Below the pieces are notes generated by a model. That model did not search any database. It saw nothing but the letters and a program-made list of their open reading frames with translations, and was not told the origin of the DNA. From REEB95 sp035632395 (GTDB lineage: Bacteria; Pseudomonadota; Alphaproteobacteria; ATCC43930; CGMCC-115725): a DNA stretch of 6,390 nucleotides. The DNA is taken from contig DASQGX010000070.1 of assembly GCA_035632395.1 (NCBI GenBank), positions 1 through 6,390 on the forward strand, read 5' to 3'. Position 1 is the stretch's first letter. Every line of letters begins with the position of its first letter. The position numbers were made by a program, and so were the translations under genes. This document shows, piece by piece, positions 6,164 through 6,390 of this stretch.

Positions 6164-6186
6164 CGAGGGGCGTGAACGTCAGGGTC

Positions 6187-6390
6187 TTAGTGGGCAGCCG
6201 CCCGGAGGGCTTCGAGCTTGGCCTGCGCAGCAGCGAGGCGGCGTTCGGCGGCGCGCAATTGTGCCAGCGCCTCGCTCTTGTCGTCGCCGGTCGCGCGTGC
6301 AACCTGGTCCTTGAGGCCGGCGTGGCGGCTTTCGGCATCCTTGACGTCGGCTTCGGCGGCGGTGCGGTCAATCTCGCCGACCGGCAGCGC
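6187..6390 (-). CDS. Ala-rich helical protein of unknown function, C-terminal part (5' end outside window)
   Basis: The minus-strand frame is open from the right edge to a TAA at 6187-6189, giving the last 67 residues of a gene whose start lies beyond the window. It has no internal start codon, so start-to-stop ORF calling would miss it. The stretch is rich in Ala, Glu, Arg, Lys and Leu with few helix breakers after an opening LPVGEID. Segments such as SEALAQLRAAERRLAAAQ and KLEALRAAAH have the spacing of a coiled coil, so a helical end is likely. I do not recognise the family. Codon use is like the neighbours (strong third-position G/C), and this frame is favoured over the others by its composition. 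The binding-protein gene starts 92 bases downstream in the same direction, so the two may share an operon. Confidence 0.65.
   Translation of the reverse strand, partial: ALPVGEIDRTAAEADVKDAESRHAGLKDQVARATGDDKSEALAQLRAAERRLAAAQAKLEALRAAAH

Noticed and set aside
5618..6175. 185-codon plus-strand open frame opposite the binding-protein gene
   Set aside because: Antisense to a well-supported periplasmic binding protein, with composition typical of a shadow frame.
6160..6186. Promoter for the binding-protein gene using TTGGCA near 6157-6162 (minus strand) as a -35 box
   Set aside because: The hexamer is a fair match, but 16-18 bases downstream there is only CAACCT-like sequence and no acceptable -10 box.
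5892..6371. Minus-strand open frame crossing the right-hand intergenic gap
   Set aside because: It reads Pro/Arg/Ala/Thr-rich noise, runs through the inverted repeats and signal-peptide region of the binding-protein gene, and is out of frame with the better coding frame ending at 6187.

Overview
The window reads as chromosomal DNA of a GC-rich alphaproteobacterium. The evidence is strong G/C preference at third codon positions, long antisense open frames opposite every gene, and the run gpmI - EnvC-like peptidase - ctpA - rppH, an order I know from alphaproteobacterial genomes. I cannot assign a genus. Nearly every base is coding. No gap reaches 100 bases, and I see no tRNA, rRNA, insertion sequence, CRISPR array or phage gene.

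Left half, plus strand (1-4060): a compact, probably co-transcribed cluster. It opens with the 3' two thirds of gpmI, a cofactor-independent phosphoglycerate mutase. A secreted coiled-coil/LytM protein of EnvC type (950-2188) starts inside the end of gpmI. The secreted carboxy-terminal processing protease CtpA (2185-3561) starts through an ATGA overlap with it. After a 19-base gap comes the Nudix RNA pyrophosphohydrolase RppH (3581-4060). The two middle genes are cell-envelope functions: an apparently non-catalytic activator of peptidoglycan hydrolases next to a periplasmic protease. The outer two are central metabolism and mRNA 5'-end processing.

Right half, minus strand (4057-6390): three genes read leftwards. 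At the right edge is the 3' end of an Ala-rich helical protein (6187 to the edge). Next is a secreted type 1 periplasmic binding protein of the branched-chain amino acid ABC transporter class (4904-6094). Last is a ferritin-like protein with a full set of di-iron ligands (4057-4857). The ferritin-like gene has a strong Shine-Dalgarno sequence, a perfect TATAAT and an adjacent 14-base palindrome, so it may have its own promoter. It meets rppH tail to tail, with the two stop codons interlocked in a CTAG.

I found no undescribed multi-gene system. The points most worth a second look are the ferritin-like protein of unknown substrate and its compact upstream site, the tandem inverted repeats ahead of the binding-protein gene, and the fully degenerate LytM active site beside CtpA.
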